Assembly (NCBI RefSeq): GCF_000019965.1
Contig: NC_010571.1
Coordinates: forward strand, 5,217,001 to 5,281,000
Length of the DNA: 64,000 nt
Reading direction: 5' to 3'
Source of the DNA: Opitutus terrae PB90-1
GTDB lineage: Bacteria > Verrucomicrobiota > Verrucomicrobiia > Opitutales > Opitutaceae
How positions within the stretch are numbered: position 1 is the first letter of the stretch; the number at the start of each line of letters is the position of its first letter. Shown piece after piece: positions 1 to 8,024 of the stretch. The notes under the pieces were generated by a model, which saw nothing but the letters and a program-made list of their open reading frames with translations, was not told the origin of the DNA and did no database searches. Both the position numbers and the translations under genes were made by a program.

Positions 1-537
1 GGACTCGCCGTGCACATGGACGGCGCGCGTTTCGCGAATGCGGTCGAGGCGTCGCACCTCTCGCCCGCCGATCTTACCTGGCGTGCCGGGGTCGACGTGC
101 TGTCGTTCGGCGGCACCAAAAACGGCATGCAAACCGCCGAGGCCGTCGTGTTTTTCAATCACGATCTGGCGCGAGATTTCGAATACCGCGTCAAACAGGG
201 CGGCCAGCTCGCCTCGAAAATGCGTTATGCCGGCGGCCAGTGGCTCGCGATGCTGCGCGATGGCGCCTGGCTCCGGCATGCGGCGCACGCGAATGCGATG
301 GCCCGCCGGCTCGCCGACGCGATCCGCCAGATTCCGTCGCTGCAGTTCATCGTCGAGCCGCAGGTGAACGCGCTCTTCGTCGAAATGCCGCCCGCGGTCT
401 ACGCCGCGCTCACGGCGCGCGGCTGGCAGTTTTATCGTTTCATCGGCGAGAACGGCTATCGGCTGATGTGCTCGTGGGCGACAACCGAGGCCGAGGTCGA
501 CGCGTTCGTCGCTGATCTGCGCGCGACGGCGCGATAG
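1..537 (+). CDS. ltaE: Threonine aldolase / beta-eliminating lyase, C-terminal part
   Basis: This is the C-terminal 178 residues of a PLP-dependent low-specificity L-threonine aldolase, which splits threonine into glycine and acetaldehyde. The frame is open from base 1, so the N-terminus lies outside the window. HMDGAR at fragment residues 5-10 carries the aspartate expected to contact the PLP ring nitrogen, and Lys40 in SFGGTKNG is the expected PLP Schiff-base lysine. The rest is the small C-terminal domain of fold type I enzymes, ending in the usual tail that reads RLMCSWATTEAEVDAF. With glyA 6 kb away it points to glycine/serine/threonine metabolism, but the two are not in one operon. The family is well supported; the exact aldol substrate is inferred. 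Confidence 0.88.
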   Translation, partial: GLAVHMDGARFANAVEASHLSPADLTWRAGVDVLSFGGTKNGMQTAEAVVFFNHDLARDFEYRVKQGGQLASKMRYAGGQWLAMLRDGAWLRHAAHANAMARRLADAIRQIPSLQFIVEPQVNALFVEMPPAVYAALTARGWQFYRFIGENGYRLMCSWATTEAEVDAFVADLRATAR

Positions 538-690
538 CGCGGCTTGGCAAAACTGCAGCCGGTGCAGATTGGAGGCAGCTCGATAAGCGGCCGCCCGTCC
601 GGCGGCCGCGTATTGCGGGTACATCTTTTTCTGGACCGCCGTAAGCCACGCTGCCGGTTGCGCCGAATCCCTCAGCGGAGCGGTAGCTCC

Positions 691-764
691 GGTAGGGCGC
701 GGACTCCGTCCGCGCCGCGTATCGGACAAGTCCTTCGCGGCGGCCACGGAGTGGCCGCCCTACC
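691..764. repeat. Intergenic palindromic GTAGGGC-family repeat
   Basis: The element opens with GGTAGGGCG (691-699) and closes with the reverse complement CGCCCTACC (756-764). Inside are two small hairpins, GCGGAC-tcc-GTCCGC and GGCCAC-gga-GTGGCC, whose loops ACTCCGT and ACGGAGT are themselves inverted. It fills most of the 296-base gap between the aldolase and the FKBP gene, in which I see no gene. Related copies occur at 5878, 22735 and 41085 and as half copies elsewhere. Function is unknown; it looks like a REP-type element. Confidence 0.75.
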
Positions 765-783
765 CATCTCAACACGTTCGCAC

Positions 784-810
784 AAAAAAAGCCCCGGCGA
801 ACCGGGGCTT
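784..810 (-). terminator. Rho-independent terminator of the FKBP gene
   Basis: AAGCCCCGG (789-797), the loop CGAA and CCGGGGCTT (802-810) form a perfect 9-bp stem. On the minus strand the stem is followed by a run of seven T residues. It lies 24 bases past the stop codon of the minus-strand FKBP gene, the ideal place for an intrinsic terminator. Confidence 0.9.
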
Positions 811-833
811 TGAAAGTGGAACGTTTGCCCGGC

Positions 834-1604
834 TTACTTCGCCGGCGCCGGGGCGGGCGCTTCGGTCGCCGCGGCCGCGGCGGCTGGCTTGATCTCCAGC
901 AACTCGACGTCGAACACGAGCGTGGACGCCGGCGGGATTTGCGGACGGCCCTCGTCGCCGTAGCCCAGCTGCGGCGGGATGTAGAGCTTGATCTTGCCAC
1001 CCTTCGAAATCTTCTGGAGCCCTTCGGTCCAGCCCGGAATCACCTGATCGAGCTGGAATTCGACCGGCTCGCCCCGCTGCACGGAGCTGTCGAAGGTCGT
1101 TCCGTTGACCAGCTTGCCCGTGTAGTGAACTTTCACCGTGTCCGTCGGCTTCGGCGTGGGACCTTCCCCCTGCTGCTCGATCTCGTAGACCAGCCCACTC
1201 GGCAGCACGACAACGCCCGGCTTCTTCTTCACCTCGGCGAAGAACGTCGCGGTCTCAGCCTCGCCCTGCTGCTTCAGCTTGGACATGTAGGCCGTCTGTT
1301 TCCGCTGCATGAACTCGTCCATCGCCGGCCCGATCTTCTCGAGCTCGTAGGGCGTGTCCTTGCCCTCGGCCGCGGCGACGATGCCTTTCACCAGGGCGTC
1401 GATCTGTTGCTTGTCGAAGCCGAGCTCGGCAATCCCGACGCGCTTGGCCATGAACCAGCCGAACTCCTCGACGAGTTGCGGTTCAGTGTATTGAGGAGCG
1501 GGGGTCGCCGGCTGGGGCGCAGGCGCGGCTTGCGTGTCTTGCGCACGCACCGCACCGCCCAGGCCGAGCAGCAGAGAAACCGCGAGGATGAGTTTGAATT
1601 TCAT
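834..1604 (-). CDS. Secreted FKBP-type peptidyl-prolyl cis-trans isomerase
   Basis: A 256-residue periplasmic prolyl isomerase of the FkpA/Mip type. Residues 1-22 form a signal peptide (MKFKLILAVSLLLGLGGAVRAQ, cleaved near Arg-Ala-Gln), followed by an Ala/Pro-rich linker, a helical FKBP_N dimerisation region (about 40-125) and a complete FKBP_C domain (about 135-240) with the landmarks VKVHYTGKL, FDSS, VIPGWTEGL and LGYG. The tail is a disordered Ala/Pro stretch ending in Lys. I chose the ATG at 1604 rather than an upstream in-frame ATG because the signal peptide starts there. It probably assists folding of exported proteins. It is a single gene with its own terminator, divergent from the next gene. 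Confidence 0.93.
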   Translation of the reverse strand: MKFKLILAVSLLLGLGGAVRAQDTQAAPAPQPATPAPQYTEPQLVEEFGWFMAKRVGIAELGFDKQQIDALVKGIVAAAEGKDTPYELEKIGPAMDEFMQRKQTAYMSKLKQQGEAETATFFAEVKKKPGVVVLPSGLVYEIEQQGEGPTPKPTDTVKVHYTGKLVNGTTFDSSVQRGEPVEFQLDQVIPGWTEGLQKISKGGKIKLYIPPQLGYGDEGRPQIPPASTLVFDVELLEIKPAAAAAATEAPAPAPAK

Positions 1605-1747
1605 GGGGACGAGTGAAGCGATATGGGAACGAATTGGGCGGGTTTTGTGCCCGGAAGTTTTTCCATCTGCCAGCCGGCCTTGCGGAATGCAACTCATTAC
1701 TCCCCGCTTGTGTCGCGGGGGCGAATCCCCTCAATCGGCCTTCCTTC

Positions 1748-3655
1748 ATGAACCTCGACGAATTCTGGACCAGCCAGGACGGACAGATCCTCACCGTACG
1801 CAACCAGGACGACCGGACCGTGGGGCTGACCCTCGCCTTCTGGCCGCGGCGCCCCGCCGAGCTCGAGTTTTTCAAGTCGCACGGCCCATCGCTGCAGTTC
1901 ACCGAACGCAGCTCGCTGGCGCGCATCGGCATCGAGATGCTCACGCGCGGCACCCCGCGGCTCGAAGGCAACCGGCTCGAACTCGACGCCGAGGCTTTCC
2001 TCTACGACCCCAGCTTCCCCGACGCGCCGTATTGGAAGAAGCTGCTCCGCTCCGGCACGCCCGTCGGCCGGCTCTTCCACGCCCCCGCCGCCGCCAAGCT
2101 CTCCACGCAGCAGATTTGGGATGCCGTCAAAGCCAACCGGCTGAAGTTGCCCGACACGATCAGCATCGACCGGCTCGGCCGCGTCTATCTCACCACGCAT
2201 CAGGTTTCCTACACGCTCAACCCGAAGCTGCAGCGGTTGAATTTCGAACGGATCGTCAGCGGCAACGCCGGCCGCTCGTTCCTCGACAAAATCCAGATTC
2301 GCCACGACGCCTCGCCGCTCACGATTCCGCCGCACTCCGGCATTCTCACCAGCTGCTCGATGTTCCTGAAGGAGCATTTCGTGGTGCTGAACCAGGGCGA
2401 GGGCAACTTTGGCATCCACACCGCCGCCGTCCTGCTCGATCCGATCAAGACTTTTGGCACGAACGTCATGCTCGAGATCTACAACTCGGGCGACCAGCCG
2501 GTGGTGAACCCGATGGTGTCGGTTGAGGTTTTCCGCGCGCCGGAGGCCGACGACCCGCAGTTCAAGACCCTGCAGAGAAAACGCCAGCGGCTGCTCGGCG
2601 CCACCACCGAAATCTACAAGTGCCTCGATGAAAGATCGCCGCGCGACAACCTCGACGCGAAGCCGAAGACCAAGATCACCGTCCGCAATCAGAGCGCGAC
2701 GATGGAGAACCGCTCCTTGCTCGTCCGCGCCGGCGACGAGCTGAAGAAGATCCTCGCCGACAATGGCGGCTCGTGCGGGCATCGCACGATGATCCAGGCG
2801 CTCGACGCCGCGCCGGAGAATGCCGACACCCTGATCGTCGACTATCTCCCCGATCTCCTGGAGCACATCGAGCTCGTGACGCGCATCGGCGACGTGCGGC
2901 TGAAGCGGATCATCTTCCGCAAGGCTTCGCGCACGCACGGCTACTTCCTCTCGAGCAACGCCCACGCGCGGCTCGACATGTTCGACGCGATCGGGCTGCA
3001 GGTGAATTGGTACGACGAGCTCACGCAGGAACTCTACACGCACGTCTACAAAAAGGAGCACGGCTTCTTCGTGCGCGAAGAGATGAGCCGCCGTTTTCAG
3101 GAGGCGACGATCCTCGCGTTCTACGGCTCGGCGGTCGGACTCGAGGGACCCGACACCGCGCGGATCGCCGGGCTGGTCGACAAGCTCACCGGCTTCTTCG
3201 GCGAAAACCTCGGCGTGCTCACCGGCGGCGGCGGCGGCGTGATGCGGCTCGCGACCGAACAGGCCCGCGGCAAGGGCGCGCTCACCGGCGCGTGCTTCCT
3301 CGAACTCGAGGCACAGCCCCCCGAGCTCGGCGTCGATTTCTTCAATACGTTCCAAGAAGCGTCGCGTCATTTCCGGCAAAAATGGTTCGAGGCGGCCGAC
3401 TTTTGCATTTTCAACGTCGGCGGCGTCGGCACGCTCGAGGAAGTCGGCATCGAGCTCTGCAACCTCAAGCTCGGGATCCGGCCCCGCGTGCCCTACGTGT
3501 TTTTCAACGCCCGGTTCTGGGGCGATCTCCGCAAACAACTCCGCGAGATGATCCGCACGCGCCGCGCACCGGCGTGGATCGCCGACTACGTGCTGTTCAC
3601 CGACGATCCCGACGAAGTCGTGGCCTTTTATCGGAAAACCTTGCAGGTGCTCTAG
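1748..3655 (+). CDS. LOG-family protein with long N-terminal extension
   Basis: A 635-residue cytoplasmic protein. The last 190 residues or so form a Rossmann-type LOG ('lysine decarboxylase-like') domain with GSAVG, LTGGGGGVM and NVGGVGTLEEVG, the last corresponding to the PGGxGTxxE signature of cytokinin-releasing phosphoribohydrolases (here the first Pro is Val). The first 440 residues are not a family I recognise; they contain no membrane segments. LOG domains act on nucleoside 5'-monophosphates, so a nucleotide hydrolase or binding role is possible, but the extension makes the substrate uncertain. The ATG at 1748 follows a G/C hairpin and gives MNLDEFWTSQDGQ; longer in-frame starts run into the FKBP promoter region. 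Confidence 0.7.
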   Translation: MNLDEFWTSQDGQILTVRNQDDRTVGLTLAFWPRRPAELEFFKSHGPSLQFTERSSLARIGIEMLTRGTPRLEGNRLELDAEAFLYDPSFPDAPYWKKLLRSGTPVGRLFHAPAAAKLSTQQIWDAVKANRLKLPDTISIDRLGRVYLTTHQVSYTLNPKLQRLNFERIVSGNAGRSFLDKIQIRHDASPLTIPPHSGILTSCSMFLKEHFVVLNQGEGNFGIHTAAVLLDPIKTFGTNVMLEIYNSGDQPVVNPMVSVEVFRAPEADDPQFKTLQRKRQRLLGATTEIYKCLDERSPRDNLDAKPKTKITVRNQSATMENRSLLVRAGDELKKILADNGGSCGHRTMIQALDAAPENADTLIVDYLPDLLEHIELVTRIGDVRLKRIIFRKASRTHGYFLSSNAHARLDMFDAIGLQVNWYDELTQELYTHVYKKEHGFFVREEMSRRFQEATILAFYGSAVGLEGPDTARIAGLVDKLTGFFGENLGVLTGGGGGVMRLATEQARGKGALTGACFLELEAQPPELGVDFFNTFQEASRHFRQKWFEAADFCIFNVGGVGTLEEVGIELCNLKLGIRPRVPYVFFNARFWGDLRKQLREMIRTRRAPAWIADYVLFTDDPDEVVAFYRKTLQVL

Positions 3656-3666
3656 AGAACCAAAGT

Positions 3667-3790
3667 CGAGAGTTGAGGGTTGAGCGTAGAGTGGAATCAT
3701 CCGCCGCGCTGCCCGTTGTTCCTCTCAACCCTCAACTCTCGTCTCTCAACTCTCCCCTCTCATCTCTCAACTCCCTCAACTCTCAACCTC
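3667..3790. repeat. CTCAACCCTCAACTCTC inverted-repeat array
   Basis: A purine arm at 3667-3684 is an exact 18-bp reverse complement of a pyrimidine arm at 3724-3741. The pyrimidine side continues as a degenerate CTCTCAACTCTC array up to the purD start codon. This fills the whole gap between the LOG gene and purD and could form a long hairpin just before purD translation begins. Similar arrays occur at 19365 and 29486. Confidence 0.8.
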
Positions 3791-5083
3791 GTGCCCCTTC
3801 CCCGCTCCGTTCTCGTCGTTGGTTCCGGCGGTCGCGAACACGCCCTCGTGCTCGCGCTCGCCAAATCGCCCGCGGCGCCGCGGCTCCTCTGCGCGCCAGG
3901 CAATCCCGGCATCGCCGAACTCGCCACGTGCATGCCCATCGCCGCCGATGAGGTCGCCGGCCTGATCGCGCTGGCGCAGCGCGAGCACATCGAGTTCGTC
4001 GTCGTCGGCCCCGAGGTGCCGCTGGCGCTCGGGCTCGTCGACGAACTCACGAAAGTCGGCATTCCCGCCTACGGCCCGAAAGCCGACGGCGCGCGGCTCG
4101 AAGCATCGAAAATCTACACCAAGGAGATTCTCCAGAAATACGGCATCCCAACCGCACCCGCAGCGTTCTTCACCGAACCTGAGCCGGCGATCGCCTACCT
4201 CCGCGCGCGTCCCGCCCCGATCGTGGTGAAAGCCGACGGACTCGCGGCCGGCAAGGGCGTGGTGGTCGCCGCCACGCACGCCGAAGCCGAGGCCGCCGTC
4301 CACTCGTTGCTCGCGCTCACCCCGCAATCAAAAATCGCCAATCAGAAATCGAAAATCCTCCTTGAGGATTGTCTCGTCGGTGAAGAAACCTCGATCCTCG
4401 TTGTCGTCTCGGGTCGCGACTACGTCGTGCTGCCCACGTCGCAGGACCACAAGCGCGTCGGCGAAGGCGACACCGGTCCCAATACCGGCGGCATGGGCAC
4501 CTACTCGCCGGCCGAGGTGGTCACGCCCGCGCTGCTCGCCCGCATCGACCGTGAAATCGTCCGCCCGTCGGTGGACGCAATCGCGGCAGAGGGCATCGAC
4601 TTTCGCGGCACGCTTTTCATCGGCATCATGCTCACCGCGGATGGCCCGAGCGTGCTGGAATTCAACACCCGCTTCGGCGATCCCGAAACACAGGTCGTGC
4701 TGCCGCGCATCGAGAACGACCTGCTCGGGCTCCTCTGGGCCGCGGCGAAAGGTCAGCTCGCCGGCACGCGGCTGAAAATCAGCTCCGCCCACGCGCTCTG
4801 CGTCGTCATCGCCGCGAAGGGCTATCCCAACAACTATCCGAAGGGCGACGCGATCACGCTGCCCAAGGCGATTCCCTGCTCGGTCTCGATCCTCCACGCC
4901 GGCACCGCCCGCACGCCTGCCGGCCAGCTCGTCACCCACGGCGGCCGTGTGCTCGGCGTGACCGCGCTCGCACCGACGCTGCATCACGCCGCGCTCGACG
5001 CCTACGCCGTGTGCGATGCGATCCAGTGCGCGAGCAAGTATTTCCGCCGTGACATCGGCGCGCGCCAGCTGCTGCGCGGCTAA
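3791..5083 (+). CDS. purD: Phosphoribosylamine-glycine ligase
   Basis: A 430-residue GAR synthetase, the second step of de novo purine synthesis (phosphoribosylamine + glycine + ATP). The N-terminal domain begins VLVVGSGGREHAL, followed by an ATP-grasp core with VVKADGLAAGKGVVV and the metal-site region LEFNTRFGDPETQ, and a C-terminal ATP-grasp extension. Length matches the family. I start at GTG 3791, which places the Rossmann start at residue 8; upstream frame is repeat sequence. Residues about 179-189 (SKIANQKSKIL) are encoded by AATC-rich low-complexity DNA unlike the rest of the gene and fall in a surface loop just before the conserved LLEDCLVGEE segment. Confidence 0.96.
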   Translation: MPLPRSVLVVGSGGREHALVLALAKSPAAPRLLCAPGNPGIAELATCMPIAADEVAGLIALAQREHIEFVVVGPEVPLALGLVDELTKVGIPAYGPKADGARLEASKIYTKEILQKYGIPTAPAAFFTEPEPAIAYLRARPAPIVVKADGLAAGKGVVVAATHAEAEAAVHSLLALTPQSKIANQKSKILLEDCLVGEETSILVVVSGRDYVVLPTSQDHKRVGEGDTGPNTGGMGTYSPAEVVTPALLARIDREIVRPSVDAIAAEGIDFRGTLFIGIMLTADGPSVLEFNTRFGDPETQVVLPRIENDLLGLLWAAAKGQLAGTRLKISSAHALCVVIAAKGYPNNYPKGDAITLPKAIPCSVSILHAGTARTPAGQLVTHGGRVLGVTALAPTLHHAALDAYAVCDAIQCASKYFRRDIGARQLLRG

Positions 5084-5173
5084 GCCCGCACATCTGTAAT
5101 GGCCCACGACACACTCACCAGCGGAGCGCGTTGCCCTCAACGCGTGGTCAAAGTCGCCACCGCGCTCGGGACG

Positions 5174-5839
5174 ATGCGGTGCGCAGCGCTGTTGATCGCT
5201 TGCGTCGCCTTGCTTGCTTCCGCTTCCGCCGCGCCACTCGAGAGCGATCTGGGTGAAGGGCTCCGCTACTACCGCGCCACCGAGCTGCCGACAGATCTCC
5301 CGCCGCCACCGACGGGCAAACCCACGCCGCTCGTGTTTGATCTTCGCTTCACGATCGCGGATGAGACCGCCGCCACCGCACTCGAGGCCTGGCTGAAATT
5401 CCGTGCCACCGCCGCCGCACCGGTGCTCGTGCTCGTGAATCATGAGACGGCTCCCGTCCTCCGTCCCGTCCTGGCCGCGCAAAAATCCAATCCCGGCCTG
5501 TTGACGATCGGAGCGACCGAACCGGAATTCACGCCGGACGTTACGGTCGCGGTGAAATCCGACGTCGAACGTCGCGCCTACGACGCCGCGCAAAACGGCA
5601 CGCCCGTCGCTGCGCTCGCCGCGCCGCCCATTGACAAGCCGCGCTCCGACGAAGCTGCGCTCATCCGGGATCGCGCCAGCCTGCCCGAAGACGACTCCGA
5701 TGCGGGTGTCGACGAACTCGGGCTCTCCGACGAGCCGCCGCCCACGCATGGCGCGCAACCCGCTCCACCGCCCGTGGACCTCGCATTGCAGCGCGCCGTG
5801 CAGATCCACCGCGGGCTCCGCGCGCTCAAACGGCTCTAG
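5174..5839 (+). CDS. Secreted protein of unknown function
   Basis: A 221-residue protein with a clear signal peptide (MRCAALLIACVALLASASA). The mature part has a segment of alternating hydrophobics (APVLVLVNHETAPVLRPVLAA) like a small alpha/beta domain in the middle, then an Asp/Glu/Pro-rich C-terminal third. I do not recognise the family. I prefer ATG 5174 to an upstream in-frame ATG at 5099 because it begins the signal peptide; the skipped stretch holds a GTTGCCCTCAACGCG repeat fragment. It lies 90 bases after purD on the same strand and could be cotranscribed. Confidence 0.6.
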   Translation: MRCAALLIACVALLASASAAPLESDLGEGLRYYRATELPTDLPPPPTGKPTPLVFDLRFTIADETAATALEAWLKFRATAAAPVLVLVNHETAPVLRPVLAAQKSNPGLLTIGATEPEFTPDVTVAVKSDVERRAYDAAQNGTPVAALAAPPIDKPRSDEAALIRDRASLPEDDSDAGVDELGLSDEPPPTHGAQPAPPPVDLALQRAVQIHRGLRALKRL

Positions 5840-5877
5840 CCGAATTCCTGCGTCGTCGCGGTTGCTCGCTCCCTCTT

Positions 5878-5909
5878 TGTAGGCGGGATCTCCCACCCCC
5901 GCCCTACAA
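5878..5909. repeat. Short GTAGGGC-family palindromic repeat
   Basis: TTGTAGGCGGGATCTCCC is followed by CCCCGCCCTACAA, giving an imperfect 32-base inverted repeat. It is a shorter relative of the element at 691 and sits in the 183-base gap before the phosphatase gene. Confidence 0.65.
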
Positions 5910-6022
5910 TCGACCGCCTCGGCGACGCAGCCGGTCATCTGTCCGTTCGATCGGAAAGCTCCCGCGCCACTCCGGTCTTTGCAAAGCGCGCGTTTTCGTG
6001 TCCATTCGACGGCCTGTCCGCC

Positions 6023-6514
6023 ATGTCCGAAACGGTGCTCGTAGTTTGCACGGCCAACATCTGCCGCAGCCCCATGGCTGCGGGATTGTTGCAGCATGCC
6101 CTCGCCGCCCAGCCGGAACCGCTGAAGTCGCTCAACGTCGTCTCCGCCGGCGTTTCCGCGCGCAACGGCGAGCCGGTGTCCGAAAACTCCGTCGTGGCGC
6201 TGCGCAAGGTCGGCATCGACATCTCCCAGCATATCAGCCGCCCGCTCACGCAGGAGATGCTGAACCAGGCGGCCGCCGTCATCTGCATGACCGAGTCGCA
6301 CCGCGCGATGATCCAGCTGCAGGCCGACCCCGCGCCGAAGCACATCTATCTTTTTCGCGAATTCATGCCCCAGCAGGGCGACAAGGAGATTCCCGATCCG
6401 TTCGGCGGCCCCCTGAAGGTCTACGAACTGTGCCGCGACGAAATGGTCGAAGCGATCCCTTCGTTGATCGAGTTCCTTAAGACACACCTGCAGGCGAAGT
6501 CCGCACCCAGCTGA
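6023..6514 (+). CDS. Low-molecular-weight protein-tyrosine phosphatase family protein
   Basis: A 163-residue cytoplasmic phosphatase. The P-loop CTANICRSPMA (residues 9-19) matches the C(X)5R(S/T) signature, with Cys9 the expected nucleophile and Arg15 binding phosphate. The general-acid aspartate lies in the late IPDPFGG motif. Members dephosphorylate phosphotyrosine or, as YwlE, phosphoarginine; related arsenate reductases share the fold but usually have extra cysteines, which I do not see here. It lies 78 bases before glyA in the same direction, an arrangement found for the YwlE type in many bacteria. Confidence 0.88.
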   Translation: MSETVLVVCTANICRSPMAAGLLQHALAAQPEPLKSLNVVSAGVSARNGEPVSENSVVALRKVGIDISQHISRPLTQEMLNQAAAVICMTESHRAMIQLQADPAPKHIYLFREFMPQQGDKEIPDPFGGPLKVYELCRDEMVEAIPSLIEFLKTHLQAKSAPS

Positions 6515-6592
6515 GTGACCGCGGCGATTTCGCTTCTTGCTGGCGCGCGGGATTCCCTTGAACATCGCGCCTCTTTTCGAACTCACCTCGCC

Positions 6593-7858
6593 ATGCTCAA
6601 CGCCTCGCCGCTCCAAACCTTGGATCCTCAAGTCTTCTCGGCCATCTCCGAGGAACTCGCCCGCCAGCAGAGCCACATCGAGCTCATCGCGTCGGAGAAT
6701 TTCACCTATCCGGCGGTGATGGAGGCGCAAGGCAGCGTGCTCACGAACAAATACGCCGAGGGTTATCCCGCCAAGCGCTGGTATGGCGGCTGCGAATTCG
6801 TGGACAAGGTCGAGGTGCTCGCGATCGAACGCGCGAAGAAGCTTTTCGGCGCCGAGCACGCCAACGTGCAGCCGCACTCCGGCGCGCAGGCCAACACCGC
6901 CGTTTACGCCGCGGTGCTGCAGCCTGGCGACAAGGTGCTCGGCATGAACCTGAGCCACGGCGGCCACCTCACTCACGGCAACCCGGCCAACTTTTCGGGC
7001 AAGCTCTATCAATTCTGCCAGTATGGCGTCCGCGAGGACAACGGGCTGATCGATTACGACGAACTCGCCGCCACCGCGGACCGCGAGAAGCCCAAGATGA
7101 TCACCGTCGGCGCCAGCGCCTACTCGCGGATCATCGACTTCGCCCGCATGGGCGAGATCGCGCGCGGCGTCGGCGCGTATCTCTTCGCCGACATCGCGCA
7201 CATCGCAGGGCTCGTCGCGGCCGGCGCGCACCCCTCGCCCGTGCCGCACGCCGACTTCGTCAGCACCACCACGCACAAGACCCTGCGCGGCCCGCGCGGC
7301 GGCTTGGTTCTGTGCAAGGCCGCGCACGCGAAGGCGCTCGACTCCGCGGTCTTCCCCGGCACGCAGGGCGGCCCGCTGATGCACATCATCGCGGCCAAGG
7401 CCGTCTGCTTCGGCGAGTGCCTGAAACCCGAGTTCAAGGCCTACTCCGAACAGATCGTCAAAAACTCCAAGGCGCTCGCGGCGGCCTTCCTCTCGCGCGG
7501 CTACAAGATCGTGTCCGGCGGCACCGACAATCACCTCTTCCTCGTCGATCTGCGCACGAAGTATCCGGAACTCACCGCCAAGAAGGCGCAGGAGACGCTC
7601 GATCTCGCCAACATCACGTGCAACAAGAACACCGTGCCGTTCGAAACCCGCTCGCCCTTCCAGGCCTCCGGCATCCGGCTCGGCACGCCCGCGGTCACCA
7701 CGCGCGGCTTCCGCGAAGCCCACATGGCCGACATCGCCGACTGCATTGACAGCGTGCTGGCGGCCATCGGCACCGAACGTGAGGCCGTGGTCGTAGCCGC
7801 GACCAAGAAGCGGGTCACGACGCTGACCTCGCGTTTCCCGTTGCCGTACCAGCTGTAA
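6593..7858 (+). CDS. glyA: Serine hydroxymethyltransferase
   Basis: A 421-residue PLP enzyme that interconverts serine and glycine while charging tetrahydrofolate with a one-carbon unit. The family landmarks are present: [21 protein letters not shown] near the N-terminus, [24 protein letters not shown] and the PLP-lysine motif [14 protein letters not shown]. Length is standard. The ATG at 6593 begins the conserved N-terminal helix ([15 protein letters not shown]); the frame is open upstream but lacks similarity. Supplies glycine and one-carbon units to the purine pathway represented by purD upstream. Confidence 0.97.
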   Translation: MLNASPLQTLDPQVFSAISEELARQQSHIELIASENFTYPAVMEAQGSVLTNKYAEGYPAKRWYGGCEFVDKVEVLAIERAKKLFGAEHANVQPHSGAQANTAVYAAVLQPGDKVLGMNLSHGGHLTHGNPANFSGKLYQFCQYGVREDNGLIDYDELAATADREKPKMITVGASAYSRIIDFARMGEIARGVGAYLFADIAHIAGLVAAGAHPSPVPHADFVSTTTHKTLRGPRGGLVLCKAAHAKALDSAVFPGTQGGPLMHIIAAKAVCFGECLKPEFKAYSEQIVKNSKALAAAFLSRGYKIVSGGTDNHLFLVDLRTKYPELTAKKAQETLDLANITCNKNTVPFETRSPFQASGIRLGTPAVTTRGFREAHMADIADCIDSVLAAIGTEREAVVVAATKKRVTTLTSRFPLPYQL

Positions 7859-8024
7859 GTTGACGCCGCGGCCCTCGGTCCCACAGCCGCCGTTACGTAA
7901 GTCAATCCCGGAATCCCCCTGAACGATCCTCGCTTGCGCGAACGCGGCGGATCAACAGCCTCTTGGCTGCCTGACCGCCACTTCCAGTTCAACCCCCCGG
8001 CCGTCCGCGGCCTCGGGACGGTAT

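Noticed and set aside
1706-1735. CCCCGC...GCGGGG hairpin before the LOG gene as a terminator or riboswitch.
   Set aside because: Short stem, no T-run and no larger conserved fold.
4328-7723. Very long minus-strand open frame (over 1100 codons) opposite purD, the secreted protein, the phosphatase and glyA.
   Set aside because: It is an antisense frame kept open by high-GC codon bias; its translation is Arg/Gly/Ala-rich without any family motif, while the plus-strand genes are complete.
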